A model generated the notes under the pieces. It was not told where the DNA came from, ran no database searches, and was given only the letters and a program-made list of their open reading frames with translations. Made by a program: the position numbers and the translations under genes. DNA of 64,000 bases from contig JAEUJQ010000052.1 in NCBI GenBank assembly GCA_016793095.1, positions 62,001-126,000 on the forward strand. The letters run 5' to 3'. Positions 63,570 to 64,000 of the stretch are shown here, in pieces. Source of the DNA: Myxococcaceae bacterium (GTDB taxonomy: Bacteria; Myxococcota; Myxococcia; Myxococcales; Myxococcaceae). The number at the start of each line of letters is the position of its first letter. Position 1 is the first letter of the stretch.

Positions 63570-64000
63570 ATGCGCCGCTCCGTCTGCTGCCTGCTGCTCC
63601 TCCTGGCCGTGCCAGCCCTCGCCCAGGGCAAGCCCTCGGTCCTCGGCAACACCAAGGACGACGAGGAGGAGGTGCAGAAGAAGCCGCCACCCGCCGCGCT
63701 CGCCGGACCTGACGTCGCCCTGTTGCGGGGGCTGTTGTTCGCGACCGAGCCCAACCCGCTCGAGGTGCGGACCCAGGCCATCGAGGATCTCGGGCTCCTG
63801 GGCGACGCCCGCGCGCTCAACCCGCTCGCGCAGCTCATCTTCGACCCGAACCCGGCGATCTGGAGCGCGGCCCTGCGGGCCATCGGCGCCATCCGGAACC
63901 CACGGGCCGAGGAGATCCTCTCGAACATCATCCGCCACCCGTCGCTGTCCGAGGCCCACAAACTCAAGGCGCTCGAGTACCTGCCGTTCCAGAACACGCC
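63570..64000 (+). CDS. Exported HEAT-repeat protein (cut by window edge)
   Basis: The visible 143 residues have a Sec signal peptide (MRRSVCCLLLLLAVPALAQG), a Lys/Pro-rich linker, then HEAT-like helices: QAIEDLGLLGDARALNPLAQ, NPAIWSAALRAIGAIRNPRA. It continues beyond 64000. AGGG lies five bases before the ATG at 63570; ATG 63558 is in frame but would extend the signal peptide with RAP. Likely periplasmic scaffold; partner unknown. Confidence 0.75.
   Translation, partial: MRRSVCCLLLLLAVPALAQGKPSVLGNTKDDEEEVQKKPPPAALAGPDVALLRGLLFATEPNPLEVRTQAIEDLGLLGDARALNPLAQLIFDPNPAIWSAALRAIGAIRNPRAEEILSNIIRHPSLSEAHKLKALEYLPFQNT

Overview
The window is strongly GC-rich, with third codon positions nearly all G or C. 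It reads like a myxobacterial (Myxococcota, formerly deltaproteobacterial) chromosome. The signs are two Ser/Thr protein kinases (one with a PEGA tail, one with TPRs), three FHA proteins tied to a Tad-type secretion locus, many lipoproteins with aspartate/alanine/glycine-rich or Cys-rich tracts, hybrid histidine kinases and large surface proteins. I see no phage, IS element, CRISPR array or rRNA. One tRNA gene (tRNA-Cys) has its own promoter and terminator-like hairpin. Genes are tightly packed: no gap exceeds 300 bases, and many neighbours overlap by 1 to 8 bases.

Layout. 1-6.1 kb: a truncated response regulator, a universal stress protein, a C-terminal CxxCH cytochrome, a small DksA/TraR zinc-finger protein, an acyl-CoA dehydrogenase, tRNA-Cys, a SpoIID/LytB lipoprotein and a TonB-like protein. 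6.1-28 kb is a long minus-strand run: GAF-GAF histidine kinase, DNA polymerase I, a partial Tad/Flp-type secretion locus (FHA protein, prepilin peptidase, secretin, FHA-CpaF ATPase, double-FHA membrane protein), two beta-propeller-like lipoproteins, glyS, glyQ, a PEGA-tailed kinase and a Cys-rich lipoprotein. 28-41.4 kb is a plus-strand run of surface and signalling genes: VWA lipoprotein plus Cys-repeat lipoprotein, a zinc-finger/kinase/TPR protein, an NlpC/P60 protein, and three coupled genes for large exported proteins.

41.6-46.7 kb: rsmI, then a compact hypC-hypD-hypE-hoxX operon for [NiFe]-hydrogenase cofactor assembly with no hydrogenase subunits in view. 46.8-52 kb: a collagen-like lipoprotein with a duplicated head domain, a YraN-type protein, a lone receiver, and a hybrid histidine kinase that carries a four-cysteine ribbon inside its dimerisation hairpin. 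53-56.2 kb: mtnP-apt facing away from a class II aldolase-mtnA pair, the gene content expected for a dihydroxyacetone-phosphate shunt that disposes of methylthioadenosine or 5'-deoxyadenosine. 56.2-64 kb: a caspase-like (clan CD) protein, a HAD phosphatase, a DUF1801 protein with an H1-like tail, two membrane proteins sharing a zinc-finger head, two J-domain proteins and a truncated HEAT-repeat protein.

The most striking item is at 59141-59761. A DsbA/FrnE-type thioredoxin-fold gene has an in-frame TGA exactly where the first active-site cysteine belongs, so the motif reads Sec-Pro-Trp-Cys. Twenty-one bases after the TGA is the GGT loop of an 8-bp hairpin with the geometry of a bacterial SECIS element. 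Conventional gene calling would truncate or miss this gene.
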